Assembly (NCBI GenBank): GCA_051252455.1
Contig: JBPOFM010000010.1
Location: forward strand, 1 to 64,000
Direction of reading: 5' to 3'
Length of the DNA stretch: 64,000 nt
Source: JBPOFM01 sp051252455
GTDB lineage: Bacteria; Bacteroidota; Bacteroidia; Flavobacteriales; Flavobacteriaceae
This document shows positions 42,847-53,028 of the stretch, piece after piece. Every line of letters starts with the position of its first letter. Position 1 is the stretch's first letter. The notes below the pieces were generated by a model. It was given only the letters and a program-made list of their open reading frames with translations. It was not told the origin of the DNA and did no database searches. The position numbers were made by a program, and so were the translations under genes.

Positions 42847-43662
42847 ATGGTCATGAAATATCCTACAAATAAAACAGTTCTCATTACGGGAGCCTCCAGC
42901 GGCATTGGTTTGGCATTGGCAAAGGAATTTGCCAAAAACAATTACAATATCATTGCAGTGGCACAGCACCACGACTCTCTTGTCCAAATCAAAAATGACA
43001 TATCCCGCAATCATACTATTCATGTGGATACCATTGCAATGGATTTGTCTAAAGATGATGCAGCCAATCAACTTTATCAGGAAGTTCAGAATCGAAGCTA
43101 TACCATTGATGTCCTTGTAAATGACGCCGGCATTGGTCAGCGTGATTATTTTGTGGAAGGCGATTGGGAAAAATACAGTCGTATGATCCATCTCAATAAT
43201 TTGACATTAACACATTTGACCTATCTTTTTGCAAAGGATATGGTAGCAAGAAACGAAGGAAAGATACTGCAATTAGGCTCTGTGGCCGGTTTCCAACCTG
43301 GTCCTTTTATGGCCGTCTATCACGCCACCAAGGCGTTTGTAGTTTCGTTTTCCGAAGCTTTGGCCACAGAATTTGAAGAGATGGAAAGCGATGTAACCAT
43401 TACGTGTTTATGTCCAGGAGCGACCGATACCGAATTCTTTGTCAAGGCGGAAATGATCAACACCAAAGTGTACCAGAACAAGGAAAAAACCATGATGCAA
43501 CCAGAAGACGTTGCCAAAGGCGCCTACAAAGCTTTGATGGATGGCGAACGCATCTATATACCGGGAGCCATGAATAAAGTGATGACCTTTATACGGCGTG
43601 CCATCCCAAAAAGTCTCCAGGCCAAAATGCAGCAGCAGTTTTATGAAACTTCAGAAGAATAA
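42847..43662 (+). CDS. SDR-family short-chain dehydrogenase
   Basis: The 271 residues have the classical SDR parts: TGASSGIGLALAKEF near residue 14, NDAGIG (in place of NNAG), LGSVAGF, catalytic YHATKAF, and PGATDTEFF. The substrate is unknown. The tail RRAIPKSLQAKMQQQF suggests the DltE-like subgroup. The YciE-like gene follows 32 bases later and is probably cotranscribed, again a stress-gene setting. Confidence 0.88.
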   Translation: MVMKYPTNKTVLITGASSGIGLALAKEFAKNNYNIIAVAQHHDSLVQIKNDISRNHTIHVDTIAMDLSKDDAANQLYQEVQNRSYTIDVLVNDAGIGQRDYFVEGDWEKYSRMIHLNNLTLTHLTYLFAKDMVARNEGKILQLGSVAGFQPGPFMAVYHATKAFVVSFSEALATEFEEMESDVTITCLCPGATDTEFFVKAEMINTKVYQNKEKTMMQPEDVAKGAYKALMDGERIYIPGAMNKVMTFIRRAIPKSLQAKMQQQFYETSEE

Positions 43663-43694
43663 AGAAAATTTAATCGTACTAGTCAAAATAATTT

Positions 43695-44207
43695 ATGGCG
43701 AAAGCAAAATTAATGTTAGACCTATTTGAAAAGAATTTACAAAACTTGTATAATTCCGAAGATCTCATTCTAAAGTCTTTCCCTAAAATGTTGCATCACG
43801 TTACGGATGAGACATTGAAAGAGGTGGTCGAATTCTATCAGGTACTTACGGACGCACAAAAAGAACGACTTGTCGAAATTGGTGCCTATCTGAAGGTAAA
43901 AATCGCCGTTAGTGACGGTAATATTATTAGAGCATTAATTGAAGACGTGACCTGGCTCTATAACGAATTTCCAAAAGGCCTTCTTATGGATGTAGGAATT
44001 GTATCAAAACTAAAGCATATCCAACACTTTCAAATTTCTGCTTATGAAAATGCTGTTCTTTATGCTAAACATTTAAAAATCCGTGAAGTTACTGAATTAC
44101 TTAACAAGTCTTTAGAGGAGGCCTATGAAGGCGACGAAGTATGCAGTTACCATGCGAATAGATTGTTAAAGAATACCAAGATAAACGATGGCGACGATCC
44201 TGAATGA
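43695..44207 (+). CDS. YciE/YciF-like ferritin-fold protein
   Basis: The 170 residues show the DUF892 helical pattern: LFEKNLQNLYNSEDLILKSFPKM (first helix with the conserved acidic site), a DAQKERLVEIG second helix, LKHIQHFQISAYENAVLYAKHL, LLNKSLEEAYEGDE. Relatives are ferritin-like stress proteins. Here the histidines expected in the second helix (usually H..ET..H..RL) are replaced (EFYQVLTDAQKERL), so metal binding may be weakened. It is behind the SDR gene in the same direction. Confidence 0.7.
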   Translation: MAKAKLMLDLFEKNLQNLYNSEDLILKSFPKMLHHVTDETLKEVVEFYQVLTDAQKERLVEIGAYLKVKIAVSDGNIIRALIEDVTWLYNEFPKGLLMDVGIVSKLKHIQHFQISAYENAVLYAKHLKIREVTELLNKSLEEAYEGDEVCSYHANRLLKNTKINDGDDPE

Positions 44208-44251
44208 GTACCTCATTTCGGCTTAAAAAAGTCATTTTTTGACCACAAACA

Positions 44252-45586
44252 TCAAAAATCAATGACATTTTCATTAGATACATTTTTATAAAGATGATTC
44301 ACAATTCTAGAGGTCTCATATGAGTTTGTTCCTGTTTTCAAATATCCCAAAATGTCACCAACCGTCTCAATCGGATCATCTTTTGGGATAAATCCATAAC
44401 CTTCATATATACCATTTACAATATAGACAAAGGCGTCCTCTCGGACGTTTCTGCCTTTGAGTTTATATATCCTACGTGATTTTCGATTTTTTAAACGCTG
44501 AAACCCATGTGTAAATCTTCGGTTGTAGTGGTCTATAGATTCCCCTCCAGAACAAACACACATTTTATTATTGACTCTATATTTACTGCAAGGGCCCTTG
44601 ATACTCTCAAGTCCACAATGTTTTCGACACAAATCATGCTCCTCACAAAAGTGTTGTAAAGTCTGCTTTACGGAGTCACGATTATAGTAGCGTTCTGGCA
44701 AGTTATCTTCAATGTCCTTTCGCGTGACTTTCAATTTAAATATACCATTCGCTGTTTTCCCTAAATTGATGATGAAAGGCTGGGCATCATCAATTTGCTG
44801 GGTATTATATAAGGGTTTTATCGATTTTATGTGTTCCGTTTCTACAAGTTGCGCTATCACATCGTTGCCCGTGTATTCAACAGTGATGCGATTGACTTTA
44901 GAATAATCAATATAACGTTTCTCTTGATTGGAAAAATGGCTTTGCAATCGTTTTCTGATATTTTTAGCTTTTCCAACATATATAACTTCATCAGAATCAT
45001 TCATAAAGAAATAAACCCCTGAAGCCATTTGATAGCTGGACAGATCCTGGCTGGAACTCAAGGATTTTTCAGTATTCAATTTATTTTTTATGAGCGACTT
45101 TTGGTGATACCAATCCATCATCAAATCGGTATATTTTGCTGAAAAATCCATAGTGTCAATGCTGTTTTTTTCAAGACTCAATACAGCATTGTTTATATGG
45201 TCTATGAACTTTTCATTTGTTTTTTTCCAAAGGAGTATTGGTCTAATCTCAAAATTATAATTGATGTTTTTAAATTGAGATTTCAGCAACTTAAACTGAT
45301 CTAAATCTGAAAACACCAATTTATTATTCGTGAAAATCTCTATCAACTCATCCGCTATATCACAGAACAATGGTGCCGCTAAAAGCTGGAATCGGTCTAT
45401 CTTCTTAAACTCATAAATCTTTTTGGGAATGACAATTTCTGGATTGAATAAAAAATGCTTTTTAGAGATGCCACCCCTATCAGCAATAGTTATAAGGTAT
45501 GGAATGCGGCGTCTCTGACTTACGGCCATTGTTTGTATAGAGATAAATACCATCACTTCAAAAATAACAAATTTATGAATGATCAC
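44252..45586 (-). CDS. GIY-YIG nuclease with decayed DnaQ-like exonuclease domain
   Basis: The 444 residues divide in two. The GIY-YIG domain (about 190-275) is intact: GVYFFMNDSDEVIYVGKAKN, RKRLQSHF and catalytic glutamate in LVETEHIKSIKPLYN, like Cho/UvrC; a cysteine-rich part follows (CRKHCGLESIKGPCSKY, CVCSGG). The N-terminal 170 residues align by eye with DnaQ exonuclease in NPEIVIPKKI and LVFSDLDQF, yet DxE and the later catalytic acidic residues are missing. The start is uncertain: a TATTTTTG box (45566-45559) lies inside the first codons, so 45553 or 45529 are alternatives. Confidence 0.78.
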   Translation of the reverse strand: MIIHKFVIFEVMVFISIQTMAVSQRRRIPYLITIADRGGISKKHFLFNPEIVIPKKIYEFKKIDRFQLLAAPLFCDIADELIEIFTNNKLVFSDLDQFKLLKSQFKNINYNFEIRPILLWKKTNEKFIDHINNAVLSLEKNSIDTMDFSAKYTDLMMDWYHQKSLIKNKLNTEKSLSSSQDLSSYQMASGVYFFMNDSDEVIYVGKAKNIRKRLQSHFSNQEKRYIDYSKVNRITVEYTGNDVIAQLVETEHIKSIKPLYNTQQIDDAQPFIINLGKTANGIFKLKVTRKDIEDNLPERYYNRDSVKQTLQHFCEEHDLCRKHCGLESIKGPCSKYRVNNKMCVCSGGESIDHYNRRFTHGFQRLKNRKSRRIYKLKGRNVREDAFVYIVNGIYEGYGFIPKDDPIETVGDILGYLKTGTNSYETSRIVNHLYKNVSNENVIDF

Positions 45587-45653
45587 ATTTATAGTTTGGC
45601 TTTCAATAAATCAACATCCCACTACAACTGATCTCATTTTAAAATCCATTAAA

Positions 45654-45914
45654 TTATTCTTTTTTTTGGGTTATAACAATCACGAGCATAATGCCATTCA
45701 ATATAAAGGAAATGCCATTGGTGAGGATGATGGGCCAGTCCTTTTTCATAATACCATATACTGTCCACATACCGACTCCACAACATAAAATGATAAACAT
45801 AAATGGACTTACGTCACCAACTTTACGAGTCTTCAATGCCTTTATGATTTGTGGTAGGACAGCAATTGTGGTAAATATACCGGCGACAATACCTATTACT
45901 GCTTCAACATCCAT
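45654..45914 (-). CDS. SemiSWEET sugar transporter
   Basis: The 86-residue protein has three membrane helices and the PQ-loop motif LPQIIKALKTRKVGDVS (about 20-36), with W50-type GMWTVYG and N66-type ILTNGISFILN, the central residues lining the sugar path in SemiSWEETs. It works as a dimer in the inner membrane. The substrate is probably a mono- or disaccharide. It is not obviously linked to its neighbours. Confidence 0.88.
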   Translation of the reverse strand: MDVEAVIGIVAGIFTTIAVLPQIIKALKTRKVGDVSPFMFIILCCGVGMWTVYGIMKKDWPIILTNGISFILNGIMLVIVITQKKE

Positions 45915-46538
45915 ATATTACCATTATAATTATAACACCTAAACTTTTACACCACATCTCTTCTTCTGTATGGTTCATCTGATTGATAATTGAACACTTA
46001 ACAAGATTATCACTGTTTTTTGTTTACCTGAATATATATTTATATGTACAATTAGAATTATCAATCCATATCACAGCACAAAATCTGAAGTTCTATTTAA
46101 CTTAATAAACTCTAAAGGAAAAATTTTTGACCCTAATAATAACACCTTAAAACATTAACAAGGTTTTGGATTAGTGCCAAAATTAATTTTTAGAATCTTT
46201 TATAGTAGAAGTAAAATTGTTGGGTTTGCAAGTAAGGTAGAAGAAACGCGGATTTTAGATTTTTCATAAAATTATCCGTAGCTATTATTGTTTGTTTGGC
46301 TATAGACAAAGATGATATGATGAGGATCGTAAGTCCATTAATCGTGGTCGCTGGTTACGTAGGAGCTTCAGTAATCATTTAGAACAAGTGCCATATTAGA
46401 GAATTGGCAACTGTTGCAAGAGAGCGGCGTGGCGTGGGACTGTTATTTTTGGCGACACGTGGAACCAGTTAAGGTTGCTATCATAATTATGATATAAACT
46501 GATTTTTGACTAAATCATATACCTTACATTGGGTATTA
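45915..46538. other. 624-base gap without a recognisable gene
   Basis: AT-rich at 45915-46200. A 40-codon open plus-strand stretch ending at 46382 reads KLSVAIIVCLAIDKDDMMRI then VSPLIVVAGYVGASVII and looks like the C-terminus of a small membrane protein, but no start is present (an upstream in-frame stop lies near 46226). It may be a gene remnant. No terminator or promoter stands out. Confidence 0.4.
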
Positions 46539-49500
46539 TCAATCCATAACATCCACATGCCTCACAGTTTTCCCCTTTAAAACCAATAGTCGCAAGTCTT
46601 CAAAAATAAGATACAAACATGGAACAATAACTAGAATAATTGCTGTGGCAAAAACAATACCGAATCCCAATGAAATAGCCATAGGAATTAAATGGAAGGC
46701 TTGACTGGAAGTTTCCAAGATAATTGGTGCTAGGCCACCAAATGTTGTCATAGTAGTTAATATAATTGGACGAAATCTGCGAAGTCCCGCTTCATGAATA
46801 GACTCGTAAATGGAATCTCCTTCTTTCCTGCGTTTATTCGCATAATCGATCATAATCAGTGAGTCGTTGACTACCACGCCTGATAGTGCAATTACACCCA
46901 TAAGGCTTACCAATGATAGGTCATAACCCAAAAGAATATGACCAATAACTGCACCGACGATGCCAAACGGAATGGCAGTCATAACAATCAAAGGTTGTAG
47001 GTAGCTGCTAAATGCTATGGCCAATAAGGCATACATCAATATCAAAGCAATTGAAAAACCAGCTTTTAAGGTATTTGTGCTTTCCCGCATATCAGCTTGA
47101 CTTCCTTCAAAAGTCCAAGTGATTCCTGGGAAATCTGCCCGTAATTGCGGTAAGGTTTCTTCATGAACAGATGCAATGACACGACCTACGGAATTGGCAG
47201 GCTCTACATCCATGCCCACATTTACAACTCTCCGACCATCCCTTCGGTTGATGCTACTGAAAGCTTCCCGTTCTTCAATTTCCACGACATCCATCAACGG
47301 TACCTGTACACCGTTTGGTGTAAGAATCAAGAATTTTTCAAGGTTTTTAATATTCTTACGTTCTTCTATTGGCAATTTTACGCGCACTTCTATTTCGTTC
47401 ATACCACGCAACTGTCGCATTGCCAAGGCACCAAAAAATCCATCGCGTACTTGCCTGCCCACCTCATCGGAGGTAAGCCCAAGATTTCTTCCTTGTGGCA
47501 ATAACTTAAAGTCGTACTGCATTTTGCCCTTATTATAGTTATCGGTCACATCGCGAGTATTCGAAAATGCCTGCATCCTTTCTACAAAAGCTGCGCTGGC
47601 ACGTTCCAACACATCAATGTCGGAATGGCTCAAATCGATACTGATGTCCTGCCGTGCGCCACCTGGACCACGTTCGGCCTCAAAAGTGATTTGGTCCACA
47701 CCTTCAATATCTCCAATATTGTCCCGCCATAAAGCAATGACCTCTGCTGCCGTAATGTCCCGTTGGTCGGGTGGCAACATTACAATTTCCACATCAATAA
47801 AATTCTGTCCACGCACATTGGTTTTTATGCCCTCTGCCACTTCATACAGATTGTGTTCCTCAAACATCCGCTGTGTTGATTCCGAAATTGCATGGGCCAC
47901 TTTTGCTGCCTGATCGGGTGTGGTACCTACGGGCAATCTGACGCCAGCCTCAATTTCATCGGCGGCGACTTCTGGCATCATTATCATTCCCATGTGGCCA
48001 CTAAATCCGTAACCACCCACGATTATCAAAAGCGCCACAGCGGCACTCAAGGTGATGTAGCGATATTTCAAGCAAACATCAAGAAAGGGTCGGTATTTCG
48101 TATCAATAAACCGGTCGAAACCCTTGGCGAAAGTACTTTGCCAGCCTTCCAATTTAAGTATCCATTTATTTTTACTGCTTTTCTTTTTAAGATGTCCCAA
48201 GTGAGAAGGCAATATGAATAGTGCCTCCACCAAGGACACGGCCAAAATAACAATGACCACCGCTGGCAAAGGTTGCCAAAACTTTCCGGTTTCCCCAGGC
48301 ATGAACAATAAGGGGACAAAAGCGATAATCGTGGTAATGATACTGAATGTAACGGGTAAGGACACATCTTTGGCGCCTGCAATGGCTGCTTTTATGGGGC
48401 TTAAACCTTTCTGCCGATATTCGTACACGTTTTCGCCTACTACAATGGCATCATCCACAACGATACCTAGCACCACAAGAAAACCAAACATGGAAATCAT
48501 ATTGATGCTGATACCGATCAAGGGCAGCAAAATCATACCTCCGATAAAAGATACGGTCATCCCCATCATGACCCAAAATGCCAAGCGATATTCTAGAAAA
48601 AGGGTCAATATTATCAAGACGATAAGAATGGCAAGAAATCCATTTTCGGTCAGCAACGATAGACGTTCCCGATAATCGGCAGCACGATTGCTATCGGTTC
48701 GGTACTTGATTCCTGGAGGCAATTGAAAGTTCTCCATGATGTCATTCGTCACATCGGCAATGTCCAAAGGCGATTGGTTTCCAATTCTGAAAATACGCAA
48801 CTCTACATAATTCTGTTGGTTGAATTGCCCATGGAATCCCGTTTCTTCAAAACCATCGGTGATTGTTGCAATGTCATTCAGGGAAAGATTTGCTCCTTCA
48901 TCAGAGGATACAATGGTAATATCGCCATATTCATCTGCCCATTGTTTCCGCTCCTGCATGCGAAGTAAAATCTCCCCACTCTGTGTTTGTACGGCTCCGG
49001 CAGGCACATCGTTACTGCTTTGTCGTATGATCTCCGCAACTTGTCCCAAGGTTAAGTTGTATTTCTGAAGGGTCTGTCTCGGGATTTCAATTCGAGTCTC
49101 GTAATCGGGAACATTCCCCAACTCAACTTGCGTGATTTCCGGATTGTTGAGAAGTATGGTTCTTAAGCGTTCGGCAAGAGCTCTCAATGTCCAAATATCC
49201 GCATCTCCGTAAAGACCGATTTGCAAAACATCCCTTTGTCGGGATTGCAATCTTACCTCTGGTCTTTCGATATCATCTGGAAACGTTCTGATACGGTTAA
49301 TGGCTTGGTCAATGTCCTGAAATACTCGCATCCGTTCGGAGCCGGCGATGAGTTCAATACTGATTTCCGCCGAACCCTCACTGGCTTCAGAGACAATTTC
49401 CTTGATGCCCTGAACACCTCTTACTGCTTCCTCCACGGGCTGCAAGACACCTTGTTCAACTTCAGCCGGTGACGCTCCTGGATAGGCGACAGATACCTCG

Positions 49501-49670
49501 ACAAAATCCAGTTGAAATTCAGGAAAAACTTCTTTTTGAATATTATACATGGTAAAAATACCGCCCACAAGTAAGAGCATCATTAACAAGTTGGCTGCAA
49601 TGGAATTCCGAGCCATATATGCAATGACACCCTCCTTTCTTATCGAGTTCTTATCTTCTGTTTCCTCCAT
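46539..49670 (-). CDS. RND efflux permease (AcrB-like)
   Basis: I start it at 49670 (MEETEDKNSIRKEGVIAYM), 14 bases after the adaptor gene stop; in-frame ATGs at 49715 and 49739 overlap that gene. The 1043 residues have 12 membrane helices in two halves, each with a large periplasmic loop, and helix 4 carries VVLGIVVDDAIVVGENVYEY with the proton-relay aspartates. The substrate is not readable; small hydrophobic drugs or bile-type compounds are usual. It is the last gene of the three-gene pump operon. Confidence 0.93.
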   Translation of the reverse strand: MEETEDKNSIRKEGVIAYMARNSIAANLLMMLLLVGGIFTMYNIQKEVFPEFQLDFVEVSVAYPGASPAEVEQGVLQPVEEAVRGVQGIKEIVSEASEGSAEISIELIAGSERMRVFQDIDQAINRIRTFPDDIERPEVRLQSRQRDVLQIGLYGDADIWTLRALAERLRTILLNNPEITQVELGNVPDYETRIEIPRQTLQKYNLTLGQVAEIIRQSSNDVPAGAVQTQSGEILLRMQERKQWADEYGDITIVSSDEGANLSLNDIATITDGFEETGFHGQFNQQNYVELRIFRIGNQSPLDIADVTNDIMENFQLPPGIKYRTDSNRAADYRERLSLLTENGFLAILIVLIILTLFLEYRLAFWVMMGMTVSFIGGMILLPLIGISINMISMFGFLVVLGIVVDDAIVVGENVYEYRQKGLSPIKAAIAGAKDVSLPVTFSIITTIIAFVPLLFMPGETGKFWQPLPAVVIVILAVSLVEALFILPSHLGHLKKKSSKNKWILKLEGWQSTFAKGFDRFIDTKYRPFLDVCLKYRYITLSAAVALLIIVGGYGFSGHMGMIMMPEVAADEIEAGVRLPVGTTPDQAAKVAHAISESTQRMFEEHNLYEVAEGIKTNVRGQNFIDVEIVMLPPDQRDITAAEVIALWRDNIGDIEGVDQITFEAERGPGGARQDISIDLSHSDIDVLERASAAFVERMQAFSNTRDVTDNYNKGKMQYDFKLLPQGRNLGLTSDEVGRQVRDGFFGALAMRQLRGMNEIEVRVKLPIEERKNIKNLEKFLILTPNGVQVPLMDVVEIEEREAFSSINRRDGRRVVNVGMDVEPANSVGRVIASVHEETLPQLRADFPGITWTFEGSQADMRESTNTLKAGFSIALILMYALLAIAFSSYLQPLIVMTAIPFGIVGAVIGHILLGYDLSLVSLMGVIALSGVVVNDSLIMIDYANKRRKEGDSIYESIHEAGLRRFRPIILTTMTTFGGLAPIILETSSQAFHLIPMAISLGFGIVFATAIILVIVPCLYLIFEDLRLLVLKGKTVRHVDVMD

Positions 49671-49683
49671 CTCGCCCAATTTC

Positions 49684-50892
49684 CTATTGGTTTGTTTCTT
49701 TTTTAGGTGACTCATTGGCAGTACGCAATTCAATACCATTACTTACGGTGCTCAAATCGGTGATGACCACTTTTTCATCGTCTTCCAGACCTTTTCGTAT
49801 GTAGGCGTGTGTATCATCCGTCAAGACGATAGTTACTTTTCGAATTTCCAATTTATCGTCTTTCATGACCCAGACTGTTTCGTTACTCCGAACATAGTCC
49901 CGATTAAGTTTCACGACATTTTCGACTGGATCCGCATGAATGTTCACTTCGACAAAGGTTCCAATCATTAATTTTGGTTTTCCTTTCAATTCTTGGCTTG
50001 TCGCCAAGGGATCTGTGACTTTAATCAATACCCTCGCCAAACGCGTCTGTCCATCAAGCGCTCCGATTTGTCTGTCCAAATAGCCCTGACGAAAGGCATC
50101 CTCTGACCAAGCGGATTGATTTTCAATGCGTACAACTGCCCCTTTTTCGGTATCATCATTCGGAAAACTCAACCATTGTAATTTGGATACGGGAACGGTT
50201 GCTAACACCCAATAAGCGTCCGTACCCACAATTCGTCCCAAATCATCGCCTTGTGCCACTAAAGAACCTTTTGTTACATTTTGGCTTAAAATGTGGGCAT
50301 CAAAAGGTGCACGAATGGTAGTGCGTTCAAGGTTTAATCTCGCTTGATCCACGGATGCCTTTGCGCCACCAATGGTCGCTTTGACCGCATTGAGTTGTGG
50401 TTGTCGAAGTACAAGTTGTCGCTCTTCTTCAGAAAGCGGATTGTCTCCAAAAAGAGAATCGTTAGTAATGAGTTCCAAATCCTGTTCCGCAATTTTTTGA
50501 CGTCCCATTTCAGTTTCCAACGTGGTTTGAGATTGCAAAAATTCGCTTTGGCGGAGTTGGAGCGCATTTCGATAATCCGCAGGGTCAATCTGTAAAAGCA
50601 CTTGATTCTTTTTGACAAAACCACCAGGAGTAAAAGCGGGGTCTCTTCGGACCACCTGACCTGAAATCAACGGACTCAAATTCACATCCTCTACAGGTTG
50701 CACGGTTCCGGTAGCGACAATCATGGGTTCAAACGCGCCTTTTTGTACGGTAACCACATCCACTAATATGGCGGTTTCAATACTTGCCCCTTCCCTTTTC
50801 GCTTCTGGCTCTGTTGAAAAAATAAGCACTGTGGTCGCAATGCCAACGCCAAGAATGGCCAAACAAATCCAAAGTATTTTTTTAGTGTTCAT
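49684..50892 (-). CDS. RND periplasmic adaptor (membrane fusion protein)
   Basis: The 402 residues have a membrane anchor (about 6-24), a lipoyl/barrel-sandwich part (GTVQPVEDVNLSPLISGQVV, LLQIDPADYRN), a helical hairpin (about 105-180), a second half-motif TTIRAPFDAHILSQNVTKG, then the beta-barrel. It links the inner-membrane pump with the TolC-like channel. It follows the outer-membrane gene by 17 bases. Confidence 0.93.
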   Translation of the reverse strand: MNTKKILWICLAILGVGIATTVLIFSTEPEAKREGASIETAILVDVVTVQKGAFEPMIVATGTVQPVEDVNLSPLISGQVVRRDPAFTPGGFVKKNQVLLQIDPADYRNALQLRQSEFLQSQTTLETEMGRQKIAEQDLELITNDSLFGDNPLSEEERQLVLRQPQLNAVKATIGGAKASVDQARLNLERTTIRAPFDAHILSQNVTKGSLVAQGDDLGRIVGTDAYWVLATVPVSKLQWLSFPNDDTEKGAVVRIENQSAWSEDAFRQGYLDRQIGALDGQTRLARVLIKVTDPLATSQELKGKPKLMIGTFVEVNIHADPVENVVKLNRDYVRSNETVWVMKDDKLEIRKVTIVLTDDTHAYIRKGLEDDEKVVITDLSTVSNGIELRTANESPKKETNQ

Positions 50893-50909
50893 AAAATTTA
50901 TTCCTTAAT

Positions 50910-52304
50910 TCAATTATCCATGGTCCATCCTGTTTCGAAACCTCCTGCCAAAGCTCTGTAAAGTCCAATTCGGATTTCAATTTGCCGATACTGTGCCGAC
51001 ACATAATCGCGACGCAGCTGTTGCTCTTGGTCTAAACCAAGAAGTACGTCTAGATATGGACTAAAACCATTTAAAAACTCCACGCGCAATTGCTTGTTGC
51101 TTTTTGTTGCCAATTCCAATTGACGTTCAATGTTTTCCAATCGTTGTTTTTGCATCATATCCTGCACAAGACCATCTTCCACTTCCCGAAAAGCTAACAA
51201 TGTAGTTTGCCCATATTCGTATAATCGTTGTTGTTTAATGGCTTCTGTTCTATCCACTTCTGCATTGAGACGTCCGCCATAAAACAATGGTGCCAATACA
51301 TTTCCTACCAATGAATATGCCCAATCATTAAAAAGATTGGCAAAATTATTGGACCGAAATTGCCCTTGTGTATTGATGGAAATTCTTGGATACTTGTTTC
51401 GCACGGCAGATGCCATATCGTAATCGGCAGCCAGCAAAAGCGCATACGACTGTTGCAAATCGGGTCTTCGACGTACCAGTTCCAATGGCAGTCCTGTTTC
51501 AGGAAGTTCTGATAAACTTGGTAAACCTGTTTCGGTGAATGTTTTTTCTTCTTGAGGTTGACGACCTAAAAGCACAGCCAACTGATTTTCCAGCAGTTGG
51601 GCTTCTGTACTGAATATGATGTGTTGCTCTTTAGTACTTTCCAACAATTGCGCCTGTCTGAACACGTCCACACCTCGAATTTGACCGCCCACAAAACGTG
51701 ACCGCATCAATTTTATGATATCCTCATTGGTGGCAATTTGCTCCTCTGTAATTTGTAATTGTTTTTTTGCGGTCACTAATTGAAACCATGTCGTGGCAAT
51801 TTCGGCAGAGAGCGAGATTGCAGCCGTTTCGTAATCATATCGACTTGCCTCTGCCCTGAATTTTCCGGCTTGTACTGCATTTTTGATTCGACCCCATAAA
51901 TCCAGTTCGTATGAAGCGGATAAGGTCAACTGTGTGTTTTCCCCACCTCTAAAATCATTTACAGGAAAATTTTCAGCCGTTTGGGCAGAGGCATCTATTT
52001 GAGGCCACTTATCTGAAGCCTCTCGAGAAACAACGGCTTCTGCAGCCACAAATTGTTGCCAAGTCGCTGCCAAATCAAAATTGCGCTGCATAGCACTATC
52101 TACCAACGTATTCAACTGCTCATCTTCGAAAGCTTCCCACCACTTATCTTCCATCACACCCTGTCCAGTGGAGGAGAATTCCTTTATATCTTCAATTTGT
52201 GGACTAACATTTGAAATGCGAGGAGAACAACCTAAAAGCAACAACACGATTCCATACATATAATACGAAAATATAGAGTTTGTTTTTTTAGGAATCAAGT
52301 GCAT
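50910..52304 (-). CDS. TolC/NodT-family outer-membrane efflux lipoprotein
   Basis: The 464 residues begin with a lipoprotein signal (lipobox LLLGC, near residue 26) and show the duplicated OEP repeat: SYELDLWGRIKNAVQAGKF, PLELVRRRPDLQQSYALLLA, GNVLAPLFYGGRLNAEVDR. It forms the trimeric channel of the pump. Its first place in the operon (channel-adaptor-pump) is a common Bacteroidota order. The 565-base gap upstream (52305-52868) ends in the tRNA-Leu promoter and shows no other gene. Confidence 0.92.
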   Translation of the reverse strand: MHLIPKKTNSIFSYYMYGIVLLLLGCSPRISNVSPQIEDIKEFSSTGQGVMEDKWWEAFEDEQLNTLVDSAMQRNFDLAATWQQFVAAEAVVSREASDKWPQIDASAQTAENFPVNDFRGGENTQLTLSASYELDLWGRIKNAVQAGKFRAEASRYDYETAAISLSAEIATTWFQLVTAKKQLQITEEQIATNEDIIKLMRSRFVGGQIRGVDVFRQAQLLESTKEQHIIFSTEAQLLENQLAVLLGRQPQEEKTFTETGLPSLSELPETGLPLELVRRRPDLQQSYALLLAADYDMASAVRNKYPRISINTQGQFRSNNFANLFNDWAYSLVGNVLAPLFYGGRLNAEVDRTEAIKQQRLYEYGQTTLLAFREVEDGLVQDMMQKQRLENIERQLELATKSNKQLRVEFLNGFSPYLDVLLGLDQEQQLRRDYVSAQYRQIEIRIGLYRALAGGFETGWTMDN

Positions 52305-52769
52305 CTTAATTTTCAGGAGAGGTTAATTTACGTGTTCAAAAGCTAATCTGTTGACTGTTATTGCTAATATAACTCATATTTAATACTTATTTCTTAAGGA
52401 ATCCTTAATTATTTTTAGCCACCATTCTGTTAAATAATAACAAATACGGATTGTTGTGTTCCGCATCAACTGGAACGTTATGGCTCATACAAAATTCTAA
52501 ATAAGTAAATTAATTCTTCATTGGAGAATATCCAGTTGAAGTATTAAATTTAAACCTTAAGCTTTTGGATTTAATCGAGACGTTGTTATTTACTTAACTT
52601 CATAATTTTCAAAACTTATCCTATGAAATATCCTAGTACTTCAATTTATTTTAGACAATATTTTAGTTCCTATTATAAGACGATTCGATATTTTGACAGA
52701 TACTGTTATTAATAAGTGAACTCTTAAAAAAAGATAACTGAAAACACCTGCAAAAGATTATTGATTTTT

Positions 52770-52777
52770 TATATTTG
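52770..52777 (+). promoter_or_regulatory. -7 box of tRNA-Leu
   Basis: TATATTTG followed by CACC is the same core as at tRNA-Lys. It lies 92 bases before the tRNA. The -33 element is weak (CTG at 52748-52750). Confidence 0.5.
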
Positions 52778-52868
52778 CACCATTCTAACGAATCGGAAAT
52801 TTTATTAGAAAAAATTGAATTTTAAAAGTTGGGCAGAACTCGACTCCTTTATAATTTTCAAACTTAAT

Positions 52869-52952
52869 GCGCACGTGGCGGAATTGGTAGACGCGCCAGC
52901 TTGAGGGGCTGGTGAACATTAGTTCGTGGAAGTTCGAGTCTTCTCGTGCGCA
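52869..52952 (+). tRNA. tRNA-Leu (anticodon GAG)
   Basis: The 84-base gene has acceptor GCGCACG/CGTGCGC, discriminator A, a D-arm with GGCGGAATTGGTAGACGC, the anticodon arm CCAGC-TTGAGGG-GCTGG (anticodon GAG), a long variable arm and a T-arm with AAGTTCGAGTCTT. The long variable arm is typical of class II tRNA-Leu. Confidence 0.95.
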
Positions 52953-53028
52953 CTTTTATAATGTAGGGTCCTCAATGCCCTGGCAGACTTTCTAACTACT
53001 TCTTTTGTTTTACTTATCTATTTTCTTT

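Noticed and set aside
46262..46382. Membrane-protein-like open stretch ending VVAGYVGASVII
   Set aside because: No start codon and an in-frame stop upstream; at best a remnant.
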